From NCBI GenBank assembly GCA_022316685.1, contig JAKJHU010000134.1, positions 124,001-188,000 on the forward strand: a stretch of DNA of 64,000 nucleotides. Direction: 5' to 3'. Below are positions 1 through 10,577 of this stretch, piece after piece. Source of the DNA: Progne subis subis (lineage: Eukaryota > Chordata > Aves > Passeriformes > Hirundinidae). The notes beneath the pieces were generated by a model. It had not been told where the DNA came from, ran no database searches, and worked only from the letters and a program-made list of their open reading frames with translations. Numbering within the stretch: position 1 is the stretch's first letter; each line of letters starts with the position of its first letter. The translations under genes were made by a program, and so were the position numbers.

Positions 1-1083
1 AAACCTGAGGGATCAGGAATAGCTTAAATGCTACCTCCTTCTGCGTATTTAAGCTAAGGAGAAATGCTAATCTTCATTGATGGTTTCTTTTGAAAAAAAA
101 TAAGGAACATTTCCTTCTTTGAGACAGATGGCTGAAATGGAGATGTTTCCTCTCTTTTACCCTCATTTACCTCAGCAGCTAAACTGCTCACTGAAGAGGT
201 AGGGTACTTCAGATCACAGCTTCTTCTATCCAGGGAACTGAAATTCAAATTTAAATGCTTATCAGTCTTTCTGGAGAGTGCTTCATCACCACCGTGCGCT
301 GCACCCTGCGCATCTCTGTAAGCGCAGGAAGGAGTGCTCTCTTTCGGTGTTTAAGGGAAGCTCGTTATTTTCATGATATACTAATTTGGAAGCAGATTAA
401 CTCCTTTACATTCTAATCCTATGGTTAGGAAGAAGGAAAAATATTCAGACTCCCTAAAACATGGGAAGCTATTCCAAAGAGACCTCCTGCACTCTGCTGT
501 GTTCTGCAAACTGGAAGTAAGGAGTTACCACTGATTATGACTCCTGCATTCTTCTAATCCCACATTTTAAAGTTCTCATGAAATTTTAAAGTTCTCACAA
601 AATCAAAAATGAGCATTTTGTGCTGGAACAGTTTAATTCTTTAGTAATAATGGAGAAAATAACATCTGGTCTTTGGAAGTAGCAATCCCATGTAGGACTC
701 TGGAAATACATTTGATTGTCTTAAGGGCAAGAACTAATTCAGAGAAAGGCTCTTTATTTGTCACCTATGAGCCTTGACCTTGACCTAGAAGGTCTACCTC
801 ACTATTGCATGAGGGGCAATTAAACTTCTGTGAAGCAAAACCTCCCTATCATAGCAAAGTATGTCAAGTGAGCTCAAACCTCCAACCTCATTTTATTCCC
901 TTTAAATGTGCCAAGCTGTCTCAAATTCATTTGAATAAACTGAGAACAACATCATTTAATAGGTTTTAATAGGAAAACTTGAAAGTTTCTTTAAGGGTAG
1001 CTAGGATTTATTTATGTTGAGGGGAAAAGCAGGCTTCTAAAATAAGTAAGACACAGATTTTTAGCGCGAGGAGTGTGGATCAG
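1..1083. other. AT-rich non-coding stretch, no gene seen
   Basis: AT-rich single-copy-looking DNA. Open frames are short (the longest I would consider is about 64 codons at 54-248 on the minus strand) and show no domain, splice-site pair or codon bias. I see no repeat family and no structured RNA. The stretch ends where CR1 homology begins. Confidence 0.6.
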
Positions 1084-1995
1084 ACACAGTACTGGGACCA
1101 GGGTTATTTATTATCTTCATTAATGACTTAAATATAGGAATGGAATTGGACCCTCAGCAGGTGTGCAGGCGACACAGAGCCGAGGGGGCAGGGACATTCC
1201 AGCGGGAGCTGGAAAACTCGAGCCGTGGCCCCTGGGGATGTGCCGATGTTTGCCAGGGCCGAGCGCTGGGGCCGCGCCCGGCTCAGGGCAGCCCCGGGCT
1301 CCATCCAGGCCGGGGCCGAGCAGCTGCAGCAGCCCGGGGAGAGCCCTGGGGAGCGGGGGGGCAGAGCCGGCCCTGCCCGGGCTGGGAGCACAGAGCCCTG
1401 CCCTGGGCTGAGCCCAGCGGGGGCAGCAGGGGAGGGGATTCTGCCCCTCCGCCCTCAGGTGAGAGCCCAGCTGCAGAGCTGCCCCAGCCTGGGCCGGCAC
1501 AGCGAGGAGCTGGAGCTGCTGGAGAGAGCCCAGAGGAGGCTCCAGGGTGAGCAGAGGCAGGGAGCAGCTCTGCTGGGAGGAAAGGCTGGCACAGCTGCCA
1601 TTGCTCACCTGCACAGGAGAAGCTCTGGGGTGAGCCCAGTGTGGCCTTGCAGGGCCTGGAGGAGCTGCAGGAAAGATGGAGAGAGACAATTGCCAAGGGC
1701 TGGAGGGACAGCACACAGGGAATGGCTGCCAGTGCCAGAGGGCAGGGTGGATGGGATCTTGGGCAGGAATTGTTCCCTGGCAGGGTGTTGCAGGCCCTGG
1801 CACAGGGTGCCCAGAGCAGCTGGGGCTGCCCCTGGATCCCTGGCAGTGCCCAAGGCCAGGTTGGACACTGGGGCTTGGAGCAGCCTGGGACAGTGGAAGG
1901 TGTCCCTGCCCAGGGCAGGGGTGGCACTGGATGGACTTTAAGGTCTCTTCCAATCCAAAGAGCCCCATGATTTTATGATTTTATGATGGTATGAT
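1084..1995 (+). mobile_element. CR1 LINE fragment, GC-rich subfamily, 3' end intact
   Basis: This is a 5'-truncated CR1 non-LTR retrotransposon in plus orientation. Three things show it. The left end encodes a CR1 reverse-transcriptase segment (1098-1130 reads PGLFIIFINDL). The middle encodes LELLERAQRRL, close to the CR1 thumb/C-terminal region. The right end has the CR1 tail, with repeats of the ATGATTTT type at about 1970-1995 after the usual 'ggtctcttccaatcc' context. Positions 1440-1970 match, almost base for base, the minus-strand copy at 25272-25800. The internal part (about 1190-1440) is very GC- and CpG-rich. Boundaries are approximate because the 5' truncation point is judged only from loss of similarity. 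The subfamily is not assigned: it resembles the CR1 types common in passerines. Confidence 0.9.
1098..1941 (+). pseudogene. Decayed CR1 ORF2 (reverse transcriptase C-terminal half)
   Basis: Remnant of the CR1 ORF2 polyprotein, an endonuclease plus reverse transcriptase that copies the element by target-primed reverse transcription. Positions 1098-1130 carry the conserved FINDL block. One base change in phase follows. At 1153-1176 the catalytic block normally read as (L)SKFADDT is now LSRCAGDT, so one of the two catalytic aspartates is lost. From 1225 to 1941 a frame stays open for 238 codons. It contains SEELELLERAQRRL and, near its end, a VPRAAGAAPGSLAVPKARLD block that corresponds to the C-terminal 'LPREVV..PSLEVFKARLD' region of CR1. 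The frameshift and the lost catalytic residue mean it cannot encode an active RT. Openness over 238 codons reflects high GC, not selection. Confidence 0.75.
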
Positions 1996-3957
1996 TAAAC
2001 TACTTTGGTCTAAGAAGTTCTGTGCCTGTGTTCTAATAAAATTCAGGGAAGAGTTCAGAGCTCAGTTTACATGGGGAGGAGGGCAAGAGGAAAGAAACCC
2101 TTGATGCTGAAATGTAACTCAGCTTACAGGTTTTCCTGGTCAAATCAAATCTTCTGGAATGCTGGGTCCCAGAGTTCTCAGTTGTGCCTTGATCCCATTC
2201 ACCATTCCCCACGAGAGCCTTTCTGAACCGCTGCTGCCGAGTCACAGGCGCTGCACTGGAGGGAGCAGAGCAGGAGCAACATTTGCTGCCTGAGCAGAAC
2301 TCAGAATGACACACAGCATCCAGCTCAGCCTCCTTTACGGTGTTTAAGACACAGAACTCATTTTTCTGGATGAAAAGCAGACAGTGACGCTGCCAGCAGC
2401 AACTGTGTCAGCTCAGGTTCTCCCTGCAGGGAGACAGGGCGGCTGGGCAGGGGGAAGCACGAACGGCAGTGCTCGTTCAGAGCCCACTTTTAACTGCACC
2501 GAATGAGATGTGGGGCACGTGGAAGTTGCCAGTGACTGTCCAAATCACAGCAAATGACACTGATCAACAGTGAAAGGTATAGAAGCATTAGGATCTGTTT
2601 AAAGTGGGAAGCTCAACTTGCATCCAGAGTGTCAATACCTCCAAGTGGATGAATAATGAATGGCTTGGTCGGGGATCTTAGTTGCTAAAAACATTCTAAA
2701 GAAAGAAATTAAAACACAGTTTAGGTAAGTGGAAGAGAGGAGTATTTTGAGCAGAAAAACCTTTACCCTGCTCCCAGAAAAACCTTAACTGAAGCATATC
2801 TAACACAGTAAAATCAAGCTATTTTATACGCGATTTTATATTCATCCCCATGAAAACAGTTTTTCTATTGTGTTTAATTTTATAGGAAAAAATTATACTT
2901 AGCAGTTTTGAGGAACTCAAATATCAGAATAAGGTAGAAATACTTTTAAAGAAGAAAAAAAAAGAAGGAATTTTGAAGAGACACACAATACAAAAGACAT
3001 GATTTCAATGTACACTATATTAACATTTCATACTGATTAGCACTAAAATGATCATTACAGGATAGGACTTACATCATATCATATCCATTGATAAGTTAGA
3101 AATTAATGAAACACAAAATATTAAAAACAGTCTTTATTATATTCATTCATTGTATTTGGAACATGACTGCCTTGCAGTCATTAAAATCAAATCAAATAAA
3201 ATTCATCACATTTTTCAACATAATTTAGATATATTTAGGTGCTCCTCAAACCATTAAAATAATAGTGATGGCTATAAATAAATTTAGCATTTTCCCAGCA
3301 CTTATTATTATTGGAACGTCTCTATGAACAATGCTGCTTTTGTTAACTTGGGACCATTTAGTAAAGCAGTGCCTGGCACGATCTGTAGATCATCAAAACA
3401 ATGATTAGGAAGGCTGTAGCAGCTTTGGTTTTCTCTATAAAGAAGTGATCATTTTCGCTGCCTGCTGGAGAAACAAAAATTTACCTACAAACTCTACCTA
3501 ACATTTAAAGGAAAGGAAAAGATGTGACTTGCTAACTACTGCTAGGGGAAGTTGTTTTTTCTTTATTTTCAACATTATTACTTTTTGTCCACATACTTAT
3601 AAAAGCAGCAGATACTTCATGGTCTGTGGTTCATACTTTTTAGTCCATCACTACATATTCTTCTCTAATAACTTTTAATTGAAGTCCAGTGTGATCTGTA
3701 CATTGTGACTCGGTTGGAAATGCTGCACCTCTACTCACCTTTGCTAAAAAAAGTGCTGAAATCTATATCCAAGCAAAAAGAGAGGGAAGGTGCCTGCTTG
3801 GCATTATCAATGGCAAACTTTGTTGTTCTCAGTTTGCACCATTTAATGGAACTGAAACAGGGAATGTACAATTTGGTCCACAGGCAGATGAAGAGCTGCA
3901 GTCAGGGTCGTGTTTTCGTGTTTTCTCAGGACTGCTATTTCCCTGTCACTGCTGAGA
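1996..3957. other. Non-coding stretch, no gene seen
   Basis: From 2030 to about 2560 the composition is mixed and mildly GC-rich, then it becomes strongly AT-rich. The open frame at 3705-3986 (93 codons, plus) has no recognisable domain and runs into the LTR next to it. I see no splice-site and domain combination, no tandem array and no RNA gene. Confidence 0.55.
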
Positions 3958-4334
3958 TGGTTACAACACCCAGAGTGGCACGGTAAAAGTTTTCAGAAGG
4001 CTCTCTTTATTACGGCAGCACTCTGTCTTTCATACAGGTTTTTACAAATCCTGTGGGCAACTTTAATTGATTAATAGCTTTCTTGTTAATTATTCTATTG
4101 GTTAGTGAAAGGTCCATCAAATCTATATATTCTTAGATTGTTTACATATCTTCTTTACTGATTCTCATAGGACAAATCCCTTTTTATTACAGGTGCACTT
4201 ATTTTTAACACTCAGAATAGATTGTTGTATTAAAGGAACTTATTCTCAAAACATCTTCATGTGGGAACTCGCAAATTGCTTTTTAACTCCACTTAGAAGG
4301 AACTATAGGCCGGCTTTTTACCCTTTTCCTACAT
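3958..4334 (-). mobile_element. Endogenous retrovirus 3' LTR, minus strand
   Basis: Read on the minus strand, this begins TGTAGGAAAAGGG immediately after a polypurine tract. It holds a TATATA motif (around 4125-4132) and an AATAAA signal (complement of 4006-4011), and ends ...GTTGTAACCA at about 3958. That order (PPT, TG, TATA, AATAAA, CA) is what a retroviral 3' LTR shows. The length of about 377 bp is ordinary for bird ERVs. The right-hand U5 boundary is uncertain, because the terminal inverted repeat is weak and the LTR could extend to about 3866. No target-site duplication can be tested because the 5' end of the provirus is not seen. The family is not assigned. Confidence 0.6.
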
Positions 4335-4470
4335 TTCCCCACTCCTCTTTTGCTTTTTCATGAATCCAATTTCTTTGGTTGCTTGGATGCTTTTCCCTTG
4401 AAGCAGTTTCTTGATCGCCCTCCCATCATCCCAGTGAGAGCCTCAGATGTGCCTTGAACACACAGGGTGA
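4335..4470 (-). pseudogene. ERV internal remnant: polypurine tract and end of last ORF
   Basis: Directly upstream (minus-strand sense) of the LTR lies a purine run, the complement of about 4336-4354. It has the form and place of the plus-strand primer (PPT) of a retrovirus. In front of it a minus-strand frame is open for about 35 codons, rich in Lys and Arg, with its stop codon falling on the first bases of the LTR. Going further upstream in the same frame there is an in-frame stop. I infer the 3' end of a retroviral gene, probably env or an accessory frame, but I cannot match it to a family. No gag, pol or 5' LTR is recognisable in the following kilobase. Confidence 0.45.
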
Positions 4471-5500
4471 GTCTCACTTGGTTGAGAGCCAGAAGAGAGA
4501 TGCAAATAGCTGGAGATGGCCCGTGATGAAGATTACAAGCAGCACTTCAATGGCTCTGTTTCCATGACCTGGCTCATTTCCTGCGTGCACTGGGGTTAAA
4601 AATCCCGTTATGCCGGCTGCACGGCGTGTTTGCCACGGGGGCAGGCTGGTCTGTCAGAGACAGACACAACCAGAGGCACAGATGGGCCGTGCCAAGGCTG
4701 GTGCCCTGCACGGCTGCCCTGAGCCAAGCTCACCTGCTGGAGCGCTCGCTTCCAGCCCGGCACAGCCCCAGCCCGAGCCGCAGCTGTCTTTAGGATTCAT
4801 GCACAGCTATTCCGGGTCCTGCATGGGAAATCCTGCTAATTGGGTAAACCCACTCTAGTGTACAGGCACCAACTGGCAGACACAACTTTCACAATGAGAG
4901 AGATCCATAATTTTCAAATGTAACTAACAATTTGTGACAATAAAGCAGCAACAGGAGCCAAGATGCTGGCACTTCTCCTCGTCACCTCTTTCAAGCACAG
5001 TAACTAGAATTTGCATTTGTTTTCTTTCCAAAGGCAGTTACTTATTTATAAAGTAGGCATTTAATGCTTGCAGTTTCTTTGGCACAATTTTATTTTTAGG
5101 CAAAGTCACTAAAGAGTTTAGTGTTGTCCCTCTTTAGGAAGGTACTCAAAGAATACTTAATTAATGTTGCTTCAAACCAGAGAAATGGCATCTTCCACTC
5201 ACAGCAGAGACCAGAACTGTCTCAAAAAGTGTAAATAAATAACAGTTGTGAGACAAGCAAGTGAAGATCATGTGAGTGTACAAAACTTATGGTTTACACA
5301 GACACAGCAAATCAAAAATTCTTGTTTAAACTTCTTGGTGACAAGGGCAAGGCATTTCAAACCCACAGAAGCCAAGAGTTTATCACTGCCCAGTGTAACT
5401 GTCCATTGTCATTCATGATGCAGTGTCCTGGTCAAACAACTGCATCTCCTGTCTCCCTTGCCCAGTGCATATTCCTGGCTTGTAGGGCTCCTTTGATGGG
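4353..5500. other. Stretch with a GC-rich patch at about 4610-4790, no gene seen
   Basis: The left part may still be ERV interior. At about 4610-4790 there is a GC-rich patch with about 11 CpG in about 190 bp and an 82-codon open frame (4610-4858, plus) without recognisable domains. After 4860 the sequence is AT-rich and featureless up to the T-rich tract. Confidence 0.45.
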
Positions 5501-5582
5501 ATTTTTTTTTTTTTTTAAAGGTTGTTGGTGTTTTTTTGTTTTTTTTTGTTTTTTTTTTTAAGTTGGTTTTTTTTTAGTTTTT
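5501..5582. repeat. T-rich low-complexity tract
   Basis: Runs of T (up to about 15) are interrupted by single or double G (TTGTTGGTG, TTTTTG). It is simple low-complexity DNA that gives spurious Phe-rich reading frames. Confidence 0.85.
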
Positions 5583-5880
5583 AGACCATGCCCTGACCTA
5601 TGACATGCAGGATATCAATCATTCTTTCCCTGGAGGTTGAACTCCCCCCAAAAAATTCTATGCATGAAGGAAGGTCAGCGCAAGAATAACATTTTTAGAA
5701 GAAAAGTATTCTTTGCTGGGCATTTGACTGTGGGCATAAATCTTTAAAGAGGAAAAGGAAAACAAAACCGGACAGAAACTTGGAGTGGAGGTTTTGAAAA
5801 TGCTGGTTTAAGCAGGGAGGGAGTAGCCGGATTAAGGCAGGGCAGCTTTTCCAGGTACCCTGTGTTCATTGCCCCTGTTC

Positions 5881-6100
5881 CCAGCGGCAGGCCCGCCCAG
5901 GAGAGCTGGAGGGAGGCGAAGACATTGTCCTGAGCCAGTGTTGTCAGGGAGCCCCGAGCGGCTCAGCCGGCTGCAGACAATCCTTGCGGCCGTCCATCTG
6001 CTCGCAGCGCCGAGCCCGTGTAAACACGCAGCTGTGAGCCTGGAACGCTCCTGCGCTGCTCCCAGCACCACGCTGGGCAGCAAAGCCTCGCCCTCTCCTT
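5881..6100. promoter_or_regulatory. CpG-island-like segment
   Basis: Hand count over these 220 bp gives C = 79, G = 69 (67% GC) and 17 CpG. That is an observed/expected ratio of about 0.69, in a neighbourhood that is otherwise AT-rich and CpG-poor. This passes the classical island thresholds of 200 bp, 50% GC and 0.6. The sequence does not resemble the CR1 copies in the window. Open frames run through it on both strands (5869-6171 plus, 5832-6140 minus), as expected for stop-poor GC-rich DNA, with no domain. It could be a promoter of an unannotated transcript, an orphan CpG island, or an old GC-rich repeat. No TATA box or clear first-exon donor was identified. Confidence 0.4.
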
Positions 6101-6139
6101 TGTTAAAAACCTCCCACTTCAATTGTTGCTTTTCTGTCA

Positions 6140-6187
6140 TTGTGGATTTATTTTTATTTTTTTTTTGGTGATTTTTCTTTTTTTAGG
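6140..6187. repeat. T-rich low-complexity tract
   Basis: T-rich sequence with short interruptions (TTTATTTTTATT, then a T run, GGTGA, then TTTTTCTTTTTTTAGG). Although it ends in a polypyrimidine-AG pattern, no coding exon follows. Confidence 0.7.
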
Positions 6188-9100
6188 TTGAGTCTTTAAT
6201 TATTTCTTGTCAGAACTAGTTTGGTGGGCTGTCTAGAAAAGGAGGTTGGAGTCATGAAATCTAACAGTTCTGACATGGCTTCTTAACAGCTCCTAAGTGC
6301 CACTTGATGGAGGGCTGTCTGGAACAGCATCCTCATTCCTGCTGATATTGCCCACCAAATCCAAGCCATACAAAGTGTCTCAGAATCCCAGCAATCGCCT
6401 ATTAGCAATAAATTATTCCGTGGCACTCTGGATCTCTTTCAGTCACTTCCAATACACCAATTCCATATGGCGTGTGGGAAGGATTAGACATCATATGGAT
6501 GATGTGCACAGTTTTGTTAGAAATGAGAGGAAGGGAAAGGGACCCCGAAGCCAAGATTTGCTGTTAGGGGTCGAATGCAATTTCCCCTCTCCGTGGATTT
6601 TTGAGGACTAAGTGACCTCTTTAAGGTCCTTTCAGTTTTAGGGTTTTGTCCATGTCCTCCACGTCCCATCCATTCCCATAATCTCCACCATGATTCAAGT
6701 AAAAAATGGGTTTTTGAAATGTCTGTGAAGCATCTGTTAGTGTCCACTGCCAAAGCAAGCTGAACTACATGTCCAACCAGCTTAGACAACTCCTATGGTT
6801 TTTTTGGCCACTTTAACAAAACAAAACAAATGTAGAACTCATTTGGAAATATCCTGTAAGCCAAGAAAAAGTTTAAATTTCAAAACCTAACTTGAATTTT
6901 ATGAAGATAATTCATATCAAAAATTATATAGGCAGAGGCTGCTCTATTTCATTCAGCTTCTGGAAGAAAAATAATTATGCCCTTTACAATTTGAAGTGCA
7001 TTTGTATTCCTTCCAAATAGTCCTATTACAACAAATGAAGTACTTACTATACATCTTTTTCCTGCTGCTTTTCAACTTAAATTTAATTTTCTACATAGAT
7101 TTATTTAAAACAATTCTCAACATGACTCAGCCAAATGATGAATTTATTGAGGGTTCAGTAAATGTGCAATCCAGTTGAAGTTAAAAATGGCTACTTTGTA
7201 ATTCTGTGCCTAAATGAAATTACCCATTGTAGCCAGCTATGGTGCATCCATTTAAAGTCTATTCCTTGAGGCACATATTCAATCTTTAACAGAAAGGAAG
7301 CATTATGAAAATATGTTGTTAACAGAAAAATGTATATATACATATATAGCATTAATATTAAGCAAATGTTTTAATTCTTTTTTTTCTTCTGTTCTCTGAG
7401 CCAGCTTGTGCAGTTATTGCTGCACACACTTTGTGTGCGCAGAGAATACATTGCACATATAGATGATGGCTCATTTTTTATGGCTCATAATACATGACTA
7501 TCTCTGTCCAAATGCAAATAGTTTAAACTTAAGAAGGAAAGTTTAATGAAATGAATTGTAGAATATAAAAATATTTGTAATGGATCTCAGTGCAGAAGAG
7601 GTTTGTGATTTGTATTGATGATAGAACAGACTATGTGAGGACTGTGCCTCAGGCAAGGTATAATTCCGTTTCCTGCTCCACTGTTGGCACTAAAGCAGCA
7701 GTTACATCAGAGGTAACCCTAAAATCAACCTGTCTCTCATAAGGACTGCTTGGGTTCAGCATGAGATGTTTACAAAGTCACCAGTTTTAAGAGCAGGGCC
7801 CAGAATTTTCTGTGAGGTTTCAGGTGGCTGCCTAGCATGGAGGTACATTCAACTCACTCCTTATTTGTGGGTTTTGATCAAGTTAGGTCAGGATGAAGGT
7901 CATTTCTCCAAATATATAAACATTGACTCTCTGTCCATATCACCACAGCTGTGTAGCATCTACACACTTGGCGTGTAATCCAGAATCCACTCCATTTTGT
8001 GGATGAACTTCCATCCTCACTGTCTGGATGAGACCTGTGTTTCCTACTTTAGATGTACCTTCTGCTGTTTATTCAGTAATGTCCGGACTCATATAGAGGG
8101 ATTTCCATAACTCATAGAAGTGCAGGAAGACATAATTCCACATCCTCAACCATTCCCAAACTCACAAAGTTCAGCTGCATTCTGCAGCTTCAATTGCAGT
8201 CTGTCCAGCATGCAAATGAGACTCCAGCCACATAAATTTCTGAGTAGATCTACTTTATTCTTTCTTTAAGGAAGACCAAGAAAAGCACTAACTGTTTCAT
8301 CTTCCTTTCCCAGCATTTCCATTGCTGATGTTCAAAGGCTGACTGCTGCAAGCTAAGGAGATGGGCTTGCCATGGAATTCCGACAAGGAGGGAACATCCA
8401 GCTCCTGCAGGGAGCTGGCTCTGGGCATGTCTTTAACCCCAGCACCCTGAGGGAAAGGCAGCAGAGCTTATCCAGCTGCCGCCAAGGACTTCCCTGTGTT
8501 TTGGGCAGACGCTGAACCCTGTCTGTTATCACAGCCTGCTTGACTCAGTGTAAGATCACACCCTGCTCTACCCTAGAAGAACTTCTTCATGACTGCAGTG
8601 TTACTTCTTGATGCCAGATTAATGGAGTGTAGCAAATGCTCAGATATTGATTATGAGGACTCATTTTTCATTGTAGATATCTCCTGCCTACTAAGCTATA
8701 CAGCCAAGTCTGGAATTTAAAACAGTACTCTGTTCAAAACACCAGAATCCAGAACTCACTTGCTTCCTGTTGCTTTACTTGTTTTAAATCACAGAGGATG
8801 TACCAAGGAAAAGCTAAAAGGTATTGATTTGTTATTAAGTCATGGATTTTAACCAGATCCTGGTTTTAACCTGGCTATCAGAACTTTCCAACCAATACAT
8901 TTTATTGCCATGATGGCCCATCCAAAAGTAGCTTTGTGTCACAAAACCAACATTTCCTGACAATCCAAAGAAAACATATGGAGCTCCTCATAGTTTGACT
9001 ACTGACGTTCTCAGATTTGGGTAGATTCCCCTGTGTGGCATCACAAGGGGTTGCTTTCTTTGGAGAATTGTGTGCTCATGAGATACAGTTCCAAAATAGT

Positions 9101-9687
9101 ACTGGAGCTTGGACTGATATGAAAACCCCAGATTTCCTGGATTCTTCACAAGGCTCATTAAATCTTTGAAGTTGATAGCACAGTCTAGTTTGTCTTCTGT
9201 ATTCAGGGACATGGAAGGTAAAGCAAGCATTTGGGTTTTGTTATTTTGAAATCAGACAGTGAAATGGGCCTGCCATAAACAAAGCTTATGAATAAATTAA
9301 TGCATCTGACAAAGAAGTTAATGATCATATGGACTGAGCCCAAATTCATGATCAATGAATCGTGTAGGCTGCTTTGTTTAGGCTTTGGCAAATCAATACT
9401 CCATTTTGTTAAACAAGTAAAATAGATTTTTTGTGGGGGTGCTCTGGGATAATTTTTAAATATAAAGTGTCAGACAAAGAAATCTTCAGGGGTACTTGAG
9501 ACTATTGCTTGGAGCTTTCCAAATTTCTGTGCTTATTGGGGTTTATTATCTTGTTATACTCCTTACGAGATGCCAACACACAGCAGATAAACAGTTACAA
9601 GAAAGAAGCAGTAAAATTCAGAAGGCTCTTTTGTAGGTAGAGTGGAAAAGCCCATGACATTGCAGACTTTTTAGTATGGTCTAATTA
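6188..9687. other. 3.5-kb AT-rich non-coding stretch
   Basis: No gene, repeat family or RNA gene recognised. At about 7331-7350 there is a short alternating TATATACATATA motif. Open frames such as 6297-6611 (plus, 104 codons), 6517-6789 (minus) and 8988-9230 (minus) have no domain features. Frames on opposite strands overlap, which argues for chance. Confidence 0.55.
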
Positions 9688-9758
9688 TAGAATCGTAGAA
9701 TTGTTTAGGTTGGAGAAGACCTTTAGGATCATTCAGTCCAACCATTAAGCGTGTCACT
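9688..9758 (-). mobile_element. CR1 LINE 3'-end scrap, minus strand
   Basis: Starts ATAGAATCGTAGAATTG, the reverse complement of the CR1 terminal repeat. It continues with 'ggttggagaagacctttaggatc' and 'agtccaacc', the hallmark 3'-terminal sequence of a CR1 copy read backwards. Only about 70 bp remain. The 3' end is complete and the rest was truncated or lost. Confidence 0.88.
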
Positions 9759-9979
9759 GCCTTAGACTGCTGTTAAAAGAAGTGGGATTGGTCAATGGGA
9801 GGAGCCTCTCCATTTCATTCTCTCCCTAGGGTTTGGAACCCCCAACACATGAAAGTTTTTTCTTTTTCCTTTATCATCTTATGTTGGAGTTCTATTTAGG
9901 CTGGTGGTTAAATTGTCCCTCAGGGTCCTGCCCCACCTGTAGTAGGCAAAGAAACCCCAGCATATAGCCTGTAGGTTTG

Positions 9980-10029
9980 TATACTTTCTATCACACAGAA
10001 AACATTGGTTTTGTGTGATAGAAAGTATA
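9980..10029. repeat. Near-perfect inverted repeat (hairpin), 4-nt loop
   Basis: The left arm at 9980-10003 and right arm at 10008-10029 are reverse complements over 22 pairs. A 2-nt bulge in the left arm (the GA of ACAGAAAAC) is the only mismatch, and the loop is ATTG. The stem starts TATACTTTCTATCACAC on the left and ends GTGTGATAGAAAGTATA on the right. Homology does not extend into the flanks. It could be a template-switch or replication product, or a short structured RNA if transcribed. The stem is shorter and the loop tighter than in a typical pre-miRNA. Confidence 0.9.
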
Positions 10030-10555
10030 AAAATCAAGATTCCTAAAGGAATTTAGGTACATAGTGATACAGAGAGATCCTGCTCAAGGGCTAAGAAATA
10101 AATTTGTAATTTTTTATTTAGCAGAAATGTTATGCCAATTCCACAGGAAGAAATTTAAGTAACTAATGTGGGTTCCTGAGGGTAGATAAACTCATAGCTG
10201 GTTTTCAAGAAAACTTGATTTGTTTTTGAAAATTACTCCTGCAATATCACATTCAAAGGAATAAATATCAGGTTCTGATTCTTGCCCCCACAGCATTTTC
10301 AGAATGGGTAGAGCAGGTGAGGTGATCCATTCCTGCAGAATGTAATCCTGCTCTCCAGCTTACATTCTGCTCCAGTAATCCTGTAGATCCCACCAGACAT
10401 GTACATGGGCTTGGAATGCCATCACAGTTCCCTCATTCTGAGCCCAAAAAATGTTAGGTCTCAGCTGGTGCTATGAAGGGCATTAGTACTGCTGATTTTG
10501 CAGTTGTTATTTAGATCCAGCAAACTCCTGAAATTCCTGTCTCTGTGGCTCAGTG

Positions 10556-10577
10556 AATAAAGAAAAAAAAAAAAAAA
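10556..10577 (+). other. AATAAA followed by A15: possible retrocopy tail
   Basis: AATAAA at 10556-10561, one G, then 15 A. This looks like the 3' end of a polyadenylated retrocopy. However, I find no parent gene sequence upstream and no flanking duplication, and a chance A run is equally likely. Confidence 0.2.

Noticed and set aside
1120..1968. 282-codon minus-strand frame
   Set aside because: Antisense of the GC-rich CR1 copy; stop-free because of composition.
9980..10029. Hairpin as a microRNA gene
   Set aside because: The stem of about 22 pairs and loop of 4 nt are smaller than a normal pre-miRNA, and there are no flanking basal-stem pairs.
10556..10577. Processed pseudogene ending here
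   Set aside because: AATAAA plus A15 alone is not enough: no coding similarity upstream and no flanking duplication. Kept only as a low-confidence note.
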